Shown one piece after another: positions 28,721 to 35,942 of a DNA stretch of 35,942 nucleotides. Origin of the DNA: a virus; IMG/VR virus record IMGVR_UViG_3300022074_000158, positions 1 to 35,942 of that record; one strand, given 5' to 3'. The notes below the pieces were generated by a model that saw only the letters and a list, made by a program, of their open reading frames with translations, was not told the DNA's origin and searched no databases. Every line of letters begins with the position of its first letter. Position 1 is the first letter of the stretch. Made by a program: the position numbers and the translations under genes.

Positions 28721-30892
28721 ATGCTTAGTGAAGTCCAGATTGTTGGAGGAATAAATAAACAAGTAACACCTACTGGTGCACAAGGTAAGTGGGTTGACTG
28801 TGACAATGTAAGATTTCGCTATGGCTTTCCAGAAAAGATAGGTGGATGGGAACAAACTACCTCTAGTACATTAGTAGGTGTAGCAAGAGATATGCACTTG
28901 TGGAGTGATCTTACTGGTAAAAGATATATAGCTATAGGCACTAACAAAGGATTGTTTATTTATCATGATGGTTCTATGTATGATGTATCTCCTTTAGATA
29001 CAAACATTACATCTTGTACTTTAACTACCACTAACAACTCTGCAACTGTAACTGTCAACAAAGCAGCACATGGGTTAGAAATAGGTGACTTATTTTTATT
29101 TTCTAGTGTTACCCTACCAGGTGGAGGCACTGGTTTTGTAAGTGCAGATTTTACACAAAATACTTTTGAAGTCATAACAAGAACATCAGACACTTTTACT
29201 GTTACAGCAGGTAAGGTAGAGTCTGGTGCTGGTTTTAGTGCTGGAGGTAGTGTAACTTTATCTCCGTATTTTAAAGTTGGTGATGCTGTGCAAGTCACAG
29301 GTTATGGTTTTGGTACTGGCTTATATGGTGGTACAAATCCTACCATAACTAGCACTACGCTTAATGGTGCTTTACTAGATGATGCAAATGGAACGGGCGG
29401 CTCAGGTACTGCAATAACTTTAACTTCTGTGTCTGGTTTTAGTAGTAGTGGTGGCACATTAAAAGTAGGAGAAGAATTAATAACTTATACTGGTGTAGCA
29501 GGTAGCACTGTTACAGGGATTGCAAGAGGAGCTTCTGGATCTACTAGATCTGCTCATAGTGATGGTGCTGTAGTACAAGAAGCCTCTAGCTTTACTGGAT
29601 GGGGTGATGCTTCACCTACTGGTGAAGTAACATTAGAACCAGGGAACTGGTCATTAGATAATTTTGGGCAAATATTAGTTGCGACTGTAAAAAACAATAA
29701 GACTTTTCAATGGAACCCGAGCAGTGCCTCGGCTCTGTCAACAAGAGCTACAGTCATAAATAACGCACCAATACAAAGTGTGATGACTGTAGTTTCCGAC
29801 AGAGACAGACATTTAATACATTTAGGCACTGAAACTACTGTAGGTACAAGCTCTCAAGATAAAATGTTTATACGTTTTGCAGACCAAGAGAATTTTGAGG
29901 ATTACACACCTACATCAGTAAACACAGCAGGAACTTTTAGAATAGATAGTGGCACTAAAATAGTCGGTGCTGTAAATGCAGGTAGTTTTATTTTAATTCT
30001 TACCGATACTTCTGCATACACAATGCAATTTGTTGGTCCACCTTTTACATTTGGCATACAACAAGTAGGAGCTAATTGTGGTTTAATATCACAACATGCT
30101 ATAGTTGCAGTTAATGGAGTGGTTTATTGGATGGGTCAAGCCGGTGGTTTTTATTTATTTGATGGAACTGTTAAAAAAATAAATTGTCAAGTAGAGGATT
30201 TTGTTTTTACTACACAAGATGAAGATGATTTAGGTATAAACTTTGATGCAGCAGATGTAGTGTATGCTGGATACAATTCATTGTTTAGTGAAATAAATTG
30301 GTTTTATCCAAAAGCAGGATCTACGCAAATAGATAGAGTAGTTAGTTACAATTACCAGGAACAACTATGGACTATAGGGTCCTTATCAAGAACAACTTAT
30401 TATGACAAAACTATTTATGATAACCCTTATGCTACAGAATATAGCACTACTGCTATACCTAGTTTTCCTATTATACAGGGTGCTACAGCTACAAATGGAG
30501 CTACAACTTTATATGCACATGAAAAAGGAGTTAACCAAGTAAAAACTGATGGCACTACTACTGCAATCATAGGTAGTATTGAAAGTGGTGACTTTGAGGT
30601 AGAAGGTGGAGGCGGCATACGTGGAGAGTTTTTTATTAAAATAAGAAGATTTATACCAGACTTTAGAGCTCTAACAGGTAATGCTAAAGTTACTATTAAT
30701 TTAAAAGATTTTCCTAGTGATACTGAAGCCAGTAGTAGTTTAGGTCCTTTTACAATATCTTCATCAACACAAAAAGTAGATACAAGAGCAAGAGGTAGAG
30801 CAGCTAGTTTAAAAATAGAAAACATTACTACTGGTGAAAACTGGAGATATGGAACATTTAAAGCAGATGTCCAACCTGATGGTAGACGTTAA
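28721..30892 (+). CDS. Tail nozzle / hub protein, P22 gp10-like
   Basis: A 723-residue beta-rich protein. The start GGINKQVTPTGAQGKWVDCD followed by NVRFRYGFPEKIGGWEQ is the usual start of gp10-type proteins, which form the tail nozzle below gp4. SDLTGKRYIAIGTNKGLFIY follows, as in this family. The region from about 100 to 300 is inserted, Thr/Ser/Gly-rich beta sequence. Later a propeller-like part has DRHLIHLGTETTVGTSSQDK and VNGVVYWMGQAGGFYLFDG. The C-terminal third has beta strands ending in GENWRYGTFKADVQPDGRR. It makes the channel through which DNA exits. Confidence 0.8.
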   Translation: MLSEVQIVGGINKQVTPTGAQGKWVDCDNVRFRYGFPEKIGGWEQTTSSTLVGVARDMHLWSDLTGKRYIAIGTNKGLFIYHDGSMYDVSPLDTNITSCTLTTTNNSATVTVNKAAHGLEIGDLFLFSSVTLPGGGTGFVSADFTQNTFEVITRTSDTFTVTAGKVESGAGFSAGGSVTLSPYFKVGDAVQVTGYGFGTGLYGGTNPTITSTTLNGALLDDANGTGGSGTAITLTSVSGFSSSGGTLKVGEELITYTGVAGSTVTGIARGASGSTRSAHSDGAVVQEASSFTGWGDASPTGEVTLEPGNWSLDNFGQILVATVKNNKTFQWNPSSASALSTRATVINNAPIQSVMTVVSDRDRHLIHLGTETTVGTSSQDKMFIRFADQENFEDYTPTSVNTAGTFRIDSGTKIVGAVNAGSFILILTDTSAYTMQFVGPPFTFGIQQVGANCGLISQHAIVAVNGVVYWMGQAGGFYLFDGTVKKINCQVEDFVFTTQDEDDLGINFDAADVVYAGYNSLFSEINWFYPKAGSTQIDRVVSYNYQEQLWTIGSLSRTTYYDKTIYDNPYATEYSTTAIPSFPIIQGATATNGATTLYAHEKGVNQVKTDGTTTAIIGSIESGDFEVEGGGGIRGEFFIKIRRFIPDFRALTGNAKVTINLKDFPSDTEASSSLGPFTISSSTQKVDTRARGRAASLKIENITTGENWRYGTFKADVQPDGRR

Positions 30893-30895
30893 TGT

Positions 30896-31219
30896 ATGGA
30901 CATTAAAAACATAGTAAGTATTGATCATGAAAATATATGGAAAAGTGATCATACGTCAAATCCTTATGCAATTGTTTTAAACGCAAAAAAAATATGGAAA
31001 TTTACTAAACATGAATGGCCTGATCAATATAAATTTTACTCAGATATGATTAAACAAAATGCAGAAGATTTTAGATGGGGTTTACACAAACAAAAGTCTT
31101 TTAAATTGTTAACCATAAAAGAATACTGTTATTTTATGGCACCACCTGATATAATATACAGAGCTATAAGGAAAGAAGATGGTAAGAAAAACAAAAGATC
31201 CATTAAAAGGAACAGGTAA
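30896..31219 (+). CDS. Hypothetical protein, 107 residues
   Basis: A mixed protein rich in aromatic residues (KIWKFTKHEWPDQYKFYSDM and RWGLHKQKSFKLLTIKEYCY), with a basic Lys/Arg end (EDGKKNKRSIKRNR). I do not recognise it. It starts three bases after the tail nozzle stop and its last 41 bases overlap the next gene. The basic C-terminus is partly a by-product of that overlap, because the same bases encode the conserved start of the next protein. Confidence 0.5.
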   Translation: MDIKNIVSIDHENIWKSDHTSNPYAIVLNAKKIWKFTKHEWPDQYKFYSDMIKQNAEDFRWGLHKQKSFKLLTIKEYCYFMAPPDIIYRAIRKEDGKKNKRSIKRNR

Positions 31220-31472
31220 AAAACCAAAGGGTAGTGGTCGTAGATTGTATACAGACGAAAACCCTAAGGATACAGTACGTATTAAATTTGCGACACCAGC
31301 TGATGCAAGAGCAACTGTTGCAAAAGTAAAAAAGATTTCAAAACCTTATGCTAGAAAAATACAAATATTGACTGTTATGGAACAACGTGCGAAAGTTATG
31401 GGTAAAACGGAAGTAGTAAGAATAGCAAAAGCTGGTAAAGTAGCATTAAAAAAAAGGAAACAAATTGGCTAA
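31179..31472 (+). CDS. Small conserved basic phage protein (TGKKPKGSGRRLYTDENP type)
   Basis: A 97-residue basic protein with TGKKPKGSGRRLYTDENPKD, then a TVRIKFATPADARATVAKVK stretch and YARKIQILTVMEQRAKVMGK. This block order (KGTGKKPKGS.RRLYTDENPKDTV..KF.T..D...T.......KPYARK.QI....EQRAKV) is well conserved across marine phages, yet I know no function. Its size, charge and place beside tail genes are constant. It overlaps the previous gene by 41 bases. Confidence 0.75.
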   Translation: MVRKTKDPLKGTGKKPKGSGRRLYTDENPKDTVRIKFATPADARATVAKVKKISKPYARKIQILTVMEQRAKVMGKTEVVRIAKAGKVALKKRKQIG

Positions 31473-31629
31473 AATTAATACATTTATTCCAGAACCAAAA
31501 GAAGAATATAATATTGAAAACCAAAGATTAATTAATTTAGCCTTAACTCAAATTATACAAAAATTAAATTTTAGTTATCAACAAGAAATTAAAAATGAAC
31601 AACAAGCTTTTGAATATTTTTTATCATGA
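31465..31629 (+). CDS. Small conserved phage protein with TTG start, 54 residues
   Basis: Missed by a length cutoff. TTG at 31465 follows AAAGGAAA and the ORF ends at TGA 31629. The product (AKINTFIPEPKEEYNIENQR, then LINLALTQIIQKLNFSYQQE and a KNEQQAFEYFLS end) matches a small marine phage type with the pattern P.PK.EY...NQR.I..AL..I...LN...QQ...NEQ...WFL or FFLS. Its function is unknown. It overlaps the genes on both sides (8 and 4 bases), which supports coupled translation. Confidence 0.7.
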   Translation: MAKINTFIPEPKEEYNIENQRLINLALTQIIQKLNFSYQQEIKNEQQAFEYFLS

Positions 31630-31976
31630 CAATACAATATAAAAACCAAGGTTTTAAACAAACTGATACAAGTAAAACTACAGTATTTACATGTCCTACT
31701 AATGGAACAGTTATAGTTAAAAGTATTTATTGCGCTAATAATGATGCGTCATCAGCTATTTTAGTTAATATGAATTTTGTTGATTCATCTGATTCTAGCA
31801 CGGAGTATGAATTTTTTAGAGATGACGTGCCAGCTAAATCACAAGTAAACGCTACACCTCAAGGTTTAAATTTAGAGGCTGGTGATGCTATAACTGTACA
31901 AGCTGCTACAGGAAGTAGTAAAATACAAGGCTTAATAAGTTATGCTTTAATAGATCGTTCTCAAGAGAATGGATAA
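31626..31976 (+). CDS. Small beta-sandwich virion-type protein, 116 residues
   Basis: Beta-rich sequence: YKNQGFKQTDTSKTTVFTCP, then a VIVKSIYCANNDASSAILVN stretch, a DDVPAKSQVNATPQGLNLEA segment and AGDAITVQAATGSSKIQGLI. The pattern of a small protein with T..P..T..IV..IY.AN........V......G..Y........P..S........L..GD.I.V........G..SY.LI matches small virion decoration proteins in marine phages. It follows the tail nozzle region and precedes the oxygenase gene, which it overlaps by 8 bases. Confidence 0.7.
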   Translation: MTIQYKNQGFKQTDTSKTTVFTCPTNGTVIVKSIYCANNDASSAILVNMNFVDSSDSSTEYEFFRDDVPAKSQVNATPQGLNLEAGDAITVQAATGSSKIQGLISYALIDRSQENG

Positions 31977-32538
31977 AATCAGTTCTGCTATTTTTAAAGT
32001 AGATCAAGCTTTAGATAAAAAAGTTTGTAAAAACCTGTGTGATCATATAGAGGTAAGTCCTAGTATTAAAGCTACGATGTTAAAAAATGATGGTGATTAC
32101 GTAGATACTAAACATAGAAATGTTTATACTGTTCCTTTAAACCTTAATAACGAACATGATGTTCTATATCAAAAATTAATATTTAAGACCTGTAGTAAAG
32201 CTATTACAAATTATCAAAAGATATTTACAAGTTTACATCAAGAGTTAAAACTAGAATCAATAAATTTATTAAAATATAAAACAGGTAATTTTTATAAAAA
32301 ACATACTGACTCTTTCCATCAAGAAAATAGACAACTTTCTTTTATAATTAATTTAAACGAAGATTATAAAGGTGGAGAATTGATTTTTTATTATCCTAAC
32401 GATAGGCAGTTTGCATACAGTAAAGTAGAATTAAAAACAGGAGATTTAGTTATGTTTCCTAGTAATTTTATGTACCCTCATTCTGTACAACCTATTTTAT
32501 CTGGCACTAGATACAGCATAGTTTGTTGGTTTAGTTAA
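31969..32538 (+). CDS. 2-oxoglutarate/Fe(II) oxygenase, prolyl-hydroxylase-like
   Basis: A 189-residue protein with a complete 2OG-Fe(II) signature. Iron ligands are H112 and D114 in KKHTDSF and H171 in YPHSVQP. R181 in GTRYSIVCWF binds 2-oxoglutarate. GGELIFYYP (135-143) and TGDLVMFPS (157-165) are the expected strands of the double-stranded helix. Such phage enzymes resemble prolyl-4-hydroxylases. They would hydroxylate a protein side chain or another substrate, releasing CO2 and succinate. It overlaps the preceding virion-type gene by 8 bases and opens an accessory cassette with SET and glycosyltransferase genes. Confidence 0.85.
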   Translation: MDKISSAIFKVDQALDKKVCKNLCDHIEVSPSIKATMLKNDGDYVDTKHRNVYTVPLNLNNEHDVLYQKLIFKTCSKAITNYQKIFTSLHQELKLESINLLKYKTGNFYKKHTDSFHQENRQLSFIINLNEDYKGGELIFYYPNDRQFAYSKVELKTGDLVMFPSNFMYPHSVQPILSGTRYSIVCWFS

Positions 32539-32541
32539 TAC

Positions 32542-32570
32542 TTGATTTTTTCTAGTATTTATAGGATATT
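32542..32570 (+). promoter_or_regulatory. Weak promoter candidate for the SET-glycosyltransferase genes
   Basis: TTGATT at 32542-32547 and GATATT at 32565-32570 with a 17-base spacer lie in the 38-base gap after the oxygenase gene, just before a gene without a clear Shine-Dalgarno sequence. Each element has only four bases of consensus, so this is tentative. Confidence 0.3.
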
Positions 32571-32576
32571 GTTTTT

Positions 32577-32777
32577 ATGAAAACAATACAATGCACCTCA
32601 CAAGAAACTTACAGAAATAAAAAGACTAACTTAAGATATGCCTCTAAAGAAGATGCTCAACATGACGTAGACAATCCAAATACAGATACCAAACAAGAGG
32701 ATATAGTGTGCGATGTAAATATTATAGTGCCAAAAGAAGCTTTGTCTATGATAAGTAAAACCAAAGATGAAAATTAA
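32577..32777 (+). CDS. Small conserved acidic protein, 66 residues
   Basis: An acidic protein, MKTIQCTSQETYRNKKTNLR, then a YASKEDAQHDVDNPNTDTKQ stretch and EDIVCDVNIIVPKEALSM. I recall a similar small marine phage protein with YASK.DA..DV.NP.T.TK.EDI..DV.I.VPK..L. It has no known role. Lying between the oxygenase and SET genes, with an 11-base overlap into the SET gene, it probably belongs to the same unit. It may be a substrate or partner, which is inference. Confidence 0.65.
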   Translation: MKTIQCTSQETYRNKKTNLRYASKEDAQHDVDNPNTDTKQEDIVCDVNIIVPKEALSMISKTKDEN

Positions 32778-33084
32778 ATACGACAGGTTTTATTATAATC
32801 CTTTACCAGAAGAATTAATGATAGGTGTAAGTAACACTCATGGACATGGTGTCTTTGCAAAATTTGATTTGCCTAGAAAGTATGATTTAGGTATGAGTCA
32901 TATAAAAATACCAATAATACACGGATATGTTAGAACTCCGATGGGAGGTTTTTTAAACCATAGTGACGAACCAAACTGTCGTTTGTTTATTGATTTAGAC
33001 TGGGATGATTATGTTGTATATAAAGTTATAACGATTAAAAAAATAAAAAAAGGTAAAGAGTTGTTATTGGAGTATGGCTCGTGA
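32767..33084 (+). CDS. SET-domain protein (lysine methyltransferase-like)
   Basis: A 105-residue protein with the core of a SET domain. GVSNTHGHGVFAKFDLP (20-36) is the G.G.FA start, VRTPMGGFLNHSDEPNC (55-71) includes the NHS..PNC motif that binds S-adenosylmethionine, and GKELLLEYGS ends with the Y103 of the catalytic E..Y.Y-type end. SET proteins transfer methyl groups to lysine. The length is close to the minimal SET fold, without the pre-SET and post-SET Cys clusters of eukaryotic forms. The stop overlaps the GTG start of the next gene. Confidence 0.85.
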   Translation: MKIKYDRFYYNPLPEELMIGVSNTHGHGVFAKFDLPRKYDLGMSHIKIPIIHGYVRTPMGGFLNHSDEPNCRLFIDLDWDDYVVYKVITIKKIKKGKELLLEYGS

Positions 33085-34010
33085 TTCCTTCAGGTGGAAC
33101 TGAAATACAACATCGTTTTCTATCACACTATGTTGATGATAATTTATTAGACAATTTTCAAATATGCACATCAATACCAGGTAAAGTAGAATTAAGCAAA
33201 GATAAAATAAATATACTTTGGCAAAAAAATAGTCACAATCAACCTAATATATATCCGTGGTTTGAAGATAAAAGTAATCACGATAAATTTGATTGGTATG
33301 TTTTTAACAGTCATTGGAATTATGAAAAGTATAGATATAGATTTGATATACCTACTAACAAATGTCATGTGATAAAAAATGGTGTAAACAATTTTCCTAA
33401 AATTACACCTTTTAAACATGGTGATATGGTTCGTATGCTTTTTCACGTAACTCCGTGGAGAGGTCTTAATGTTTTACTTGGAGCTATGAGTTTATTAAAA
33501 GACTGTAACGTGCATGTAGATGTGTTTAGTAGTTGTAAAATATACGGAGAGGAATTTGAAAAAGCAAACGACAGTCAATATGAACCATTGTATGAACAAG
33601 CAAGAAAATTAGAAAATGTTACTTACATAGGATACAAAGAACATTCGTTTATACAAAAATATATTTATCGCTATCATATGTTTGCATACCCTAGTATATG
33701 GGAGGAGACAAGTTGTAATGCAGCTCTTGAATCAATGGCTGCTGGATTATTTTGTATAGTTACAAACTTTGGTGCTTTGTATGAAACTTGTTCTGAGTTT
33801 CCTGTATACGTGACCTATGAAAAAGATACTAAGAGACTTGCTAGTAAGTTTGCATCTGCGATACGTCAAGCAGTAAACACGATACACGAGCCAGAGATAT
33901 TTGAACATCTACAAATGCAACAAAACTTTGTAAAAAAATTTTATAGTTGGGATAAGAAAAAGATAGAATGGACAAATTTTTTACAAGGTGCATTGAATGA
34001 AAGAAATTAA
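33081..34010 (+). CDS. Glycosyltransferase, GT-B fold (GT4-like)
   Basis: A 309-residue protein, GTG start at 33081 overlapping the SET stop. SGGTEIQHRFL at the start suits the N-terminal loop of GT4 enzymes. HVTPWRGLNVLLGAMSLL (122-139) marks the start of the C-terminal Rossmann domain. YPSIWEETSCNAALESMAAG (203-222) contains the E-x7-E pair (E209, E217) that binds the sugar nucleotide. It would transfer a sugar from an activated donor to a protein, DNA or glycan. Its N-terminal half is short for GT4, which suggests a compact enzyme. Next to another glycosyltransferase it points to a two-sugar addition. Confidence 0.85.
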   Translation: MIPSGGTEIQHRFLSHYVDDNLLDNFQICTSIPGKVELSKDKINILWQKNSHNQPNIYPWFEDKSNHDKFDWYVFNSHWNYEKYRYRFDIPTNKCHVIKNGVNNFPKITPFKHGDMVRMLFHVTPWRGLNVLLGAMSLLKDCNVHVDVFSSCKIYGEEFEKANDSQYEPLYEQARKLENVTYIGYKEHSFIQKYIYRYHMFAYPSIWEETSCNAALESMAAGLFCIVTNFGALYETCSEFPVYVTYEKDTKRLASKFASAIRQAVNTIHEPEIFEHLQMQQNFVKKFYSWDKKKIEWTNFLQGALNERN

Positions 34011-34779
34011 ATTATTTGTAGCAACACCAGTCCATAGTGATGTATCCATACATTACATGCAATCTATGTTGAAGTTTCAAGCTGAGTGTTTATCTAAAAG
34101 TATTTACATTACTATAGACATGATGAAAAGTTCTTTGGTAACACAAGGTAGAAACACATTAGTGTCTCACTTTTTATCTGACGATTGTACGCATCTTTTG
34201 TTTATAGACAGTGACATATTATTTTATCCTAATTCTATTTTTAAAATGATAGATAAAGATGTTGAGGTATGTAGTATACCTTACCCCATGAAATTAATTA
34301 ATTGGGATAAGGTATTTGAAAAAAATTACGATATATCTAGTATGACAAAATTACAAAAACATACAAGTGGTAATAAATTTCCTGTTAAGATAAAAGATAA
34401 TGAAGATAATGTTTCATTTACTAATGAGATGATTGAGTTAAATTATGCTCCAACTGGCTGTCTTTTGTTAAAAAGAGAAGTGTTTGACAAACTTATAAAA
34501 GCTTACCCTAACAAAATTATACATCAGGAAAGTATGGTAGATGGAAAGATGACAATAAAACCTAACTTGTATAACTTTTTTGACACTCATTATGACGAGA
34601 AACATAAAAGATATTATGGAGAAGACTTCGCTTTTTCTAAATTATGGCGTGATATTGGTGGTAAATGTTATGCTTTGATAACAGAATATATAACTCATGT
34701 AGGAGAATATCAGTATACAGGAAGACTAATAGATGAAATGATACCTGTAGGTATTGATAAGCTCGATAAAAAGAGTTAA
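33997..34779 (+). CDS. Glycosyltransferase, GT-A-like
   Basis: A 260-residue protein. TQGRNTLVSHFLSDDCTHLL, then FIDSDILFYPNSI, contains a DSD (71-73) as the DXD motif that binds the metal and sugar nucleotide. Later APTGCLLLKREVFDKL (151-166), YGEDFAFSKLWRDIGGKCYA (207-226) and H234 fit a GT2-like enzyme in phages that modify their own or host molecules. It overlaps the GT-B gene by 14 bases, so both are made together. The acceptor cannot be read from sequence. Protein hydroxyls created by the oxygenase, virion proteins or host surface glycans are all possible. Confidence 0.75.
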   Translation: MKEIKLFVATPVHSDVSIHYMQSMLKFQAECLSKSIYITIDMMKSSLVTQGRNTLVSHFLSDDCTHLLFIDSDILFYPNSIFKMIDKDVEVCSIPYPMKLINWDKVFEKNYDISSMTKLQKHTSGNKFPVKIKDNEDNVSFTNEMIELNYAPTGCLLLKREVFDKLIKAYPNKIIHQESMVDGKMTIKPNLYNFFDTHYDEKHKRYYGEDFAFSKLWRDIGGKCYALITEYITHVGEYQYTGRLIDEMIPVGIDKLDKKS

Positions 34780-34808
34780 ACTATACTTAACATACTAAAG
34801 GAGTTATT

Positions 34809-35615
34809 ATGGCATTTCCAGTTTTAGCAATGGCAATAGGAGCAGGTATAGGAGGCTTATACACAAAAGCATCAGGTGGCTCTAATCGAGATATGATAAA
34901 GAATATGTTTTTAGGTGCAGCACTTGGAGCAGGTGCAGGAATGGCAGCACCTGGAATGTTGGGTGCAGCTGGAGGTGCAGGCACATCTAGTTATACAGCT
35001 GGTCAAGGTTTAGCTAGCACGTTAGGTTTGTCAGCAGGTAAAGCTAAACTTGCAGGAGCAGCCGCAGTTGCAGCACCACTTATGACACCAAGTGCACAAA
35101 AACCAGAGGGTTTTAAAATGCCATTTAGTGATCAAATGTATGCAGATGAGTATGCTAAAGGGCAAGAACAAGTAAAAGGTTTAGGAGATAGGTTTAATTA
35201 TGACACAGTAACAGGAGGAGATAGACAGTTTCAAAATTTATATAATTACCAACAACCTAATCAAGTTTATGCTTTTTCACAAGGTGGTATAGTTGATGCT
35301 TTACCTAAATATAGAGAGGGTGGAGATGTACAATATTTACCAAGTAAACTTGATCACGATGAAAAAGATGTAAGTAATTATGTTAGAGCAGCAGGATATA
35401 TAGAAGACGCAACAGATATGGCAGATAAAGATAAAGATACTATGCTTGCGCAATTAGCGGATGGAGAATTTGTAAGTAGAGCTGATGCAGTGTTGGGTGC
35501 TGGTATTATGAGCGGAGCTAATCCAAAAGATTTTAAAGATATGAGAAAAAAAGGAGCTAAATATTTTTATAACCAACAAGATCAGTTAAAAAGAATATAT
35601 GACATGGTAAGCTAA
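34809..35615 (+). CDS. Gly-rich protein with C-terminal DGEFV domain
   Basis: A 268-residue protein. The first 90 residues are Ala/Gly-rich and hydrophobic (PVLAMAIGAGIGGLYTKASG, then MFLGAALGAGAGMAAPGML), likely membrane-active or fibrous. A linker includes FSQGGIVDALPKYREGGD, with the GG-hydrophobic motif seen elsewhere in this window. The C-terminal QLADGEFVSRADAVLGAG, then KKGAKYFYNQQDQLKRIYDM, matches an LADGEFV...AV.GAG.......GA...Y.....L domain common at the end of marine phage tail-associated proteins. AAAGGAGT upstream of the ATG. Possible roles are ejection protein or virion-internal protein, which is inference. Confidence 0.7.
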   Translation: MAFPVLAMAIGAGIGGLYTKASGGSNRDMIKNMFLGAALGAGAGMAAPGMLGAAGGAGTSSYTAGQGLASTLGLSAGKAKLAGAAAVAAPLMTPSAQKPEGFKMPFSDQMYADEYAKGQEQVKGLGDRFNYDTVTGGDRQFQNLYNYQQPNQVYAFSQGGIVDALPKYREGGDVQYLPSKLDHDEKDVSNYVRAAGYIEDATDMADKDKDTMLAQLADGEFVSRADAVLGAGIMSGANPKDFKDMRKKGAKYFYNQQDQLKRIYDMVS

Positions 35616-35942
35616 TGAAACTTACTGATGAGATATGGGATCTGTTAGAACCTGCTGCTAAAATAGGAGATAAAGCCACTAGAGAAGATATTGAGAATGG
35701 TTTAAAAAAAGGTGAGTTTCAATTGTTTATAAATAAAAAAAGTGCCGCAATAACTGCATCTATAAAAAATACACTTCGTATTGGCTTAGCAGGTGGCAAC
35801 CTTAAAGATTTAGTAGAGCTTGAAAAAACCATAGTAGAGTTTGCTAGATCTAGATATTACAATTGTGTAGATATTTTAGGTAGAGGAGGATGGGAAAGAA
35901 CTCTACCAGGTTATGAAAAAAAAGCAGTGTTACTTAGAAAGG
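35615..35942 (+). CDS. Conserved phage protein, 3' end cut by the window
   Basis: The ORF begins at ATG 35615, overlapping the previous stop (TAATG), and stays open to the end of the window (109 codons). The visible part has LLEPAAKIGDKATREDIENG, a GLAGGNLKDLVELEKTIVEF segment, and DILGRGGWERTLPGYEKKAV. The pattern of a short N-terminal segment, then a G.L..L...E..I..FA....C....I.GR.GW.R.LPGY, matches a phage protein type found near internal virion proteins and sometimes labelled acetyltransferase-like, without proof. It probably goes on to finish close to the window edge. Confidence 0.65.
   Translation, partial: MKLTDEIWDLLEPAAKIGDKATREDIENGLKKGEFQLFINKKSAAITASIKNTLRIGLAGGNLKDLVELEKTIVEFARSRYYNCVDILGRGGWERTLPGYEKKAVLLRK

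Noticed and set aside
34754-34787. Promoter before the DGEFV gene
   Set aside because: TTGATA has only TAAACT at 17 bases, and the better TATACT is 22 bases away, so the match is too weak in AT-rich DNA.
1-35942. tRNA genes, integrase and attachment sites
   Set aside because: No cloverleaf, T-loop consensus or recombinase motif was seen on reading. This was not a computed search.

Overview
The window is the packaging and virion-structure half of a tailed phage genome. It is AT-rich, every gene lies on the + strand, and genes are packed with 1-60 base overlaps. There is a long-tail-less (podovirus-type) set: terminase, a P22-like portal, scaffold, major capsid protein, a gp4-like adaptor and a gp10-like tail nozzle, with no tape measure or sheath. 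Many small proteins match types I know from uncultured marine phages and pelagiphages (SAR11/SAR116-type hosts). That host guess is inference from gene content, not proof.

Layout. (1) 1-800: the end of a conserved phage gene of unknown function, a 38-residue ORF behind a good promoter, and a block of 15-base direct repeats just upstream of the small terminase. (2) 792-1671: small terminase and an overlapping VRR-NUC-type nuclease. (3) 1555-5050: the most unusual stretch. Seven small genes of unknown function sit between the small and large terminase. They are separated by GC-rich islands that carry tandem CCCGTT hexamers, all in one orientation, and strong palindromes. Four of the transcription units start with their own sigma70-like promoter plus an identical ACTAACGGAG start-associated sequence. 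(4) 5058-16625: large terminase, an AT-hook-like peptide, a 1047-residue protein with an EIQAD-type polyvalent-protein domain, portal, 3TM holin, GroES-like co-chaperonin, scaffold, two head-associated proteins and the major capsid protein, closed by a clear intrinsic terminator. (5) 16689-21232: a new promoter, two small beta-rich virion proteins, an M15 endolysin, and a run of very basic Lys/Arg/Gly-rich proteins. (6) 21232-31976: adaptor and neck proteins, a cupredoxin-like repeat protein, tail fibres with LamG-like and SPRY-like parts, the gp10-like nozzle and small tail-associated proteins. (7) 31969-34779: an accessory modification cassette (2OG-Fe(II) oxygenase, conserved small protein, SET-domain protein, GT-B and GT-A glycosyltransferases). 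(8) 34809-35942: a Gly-rich protein ending in a DGEFV-type domain and the start of a further conserved protein.

The main candidates for something undescribed are the CCCGTT-island / ACTAACGGAG cassette array inside the terminase locus, the hydroxylase-SET-glycosyltransferase cassette, the cluster of cationic proteins with shared C-terminal motifs, and the EIQAD-domain giant protein. No database search was run. Family names come from motif recognition.
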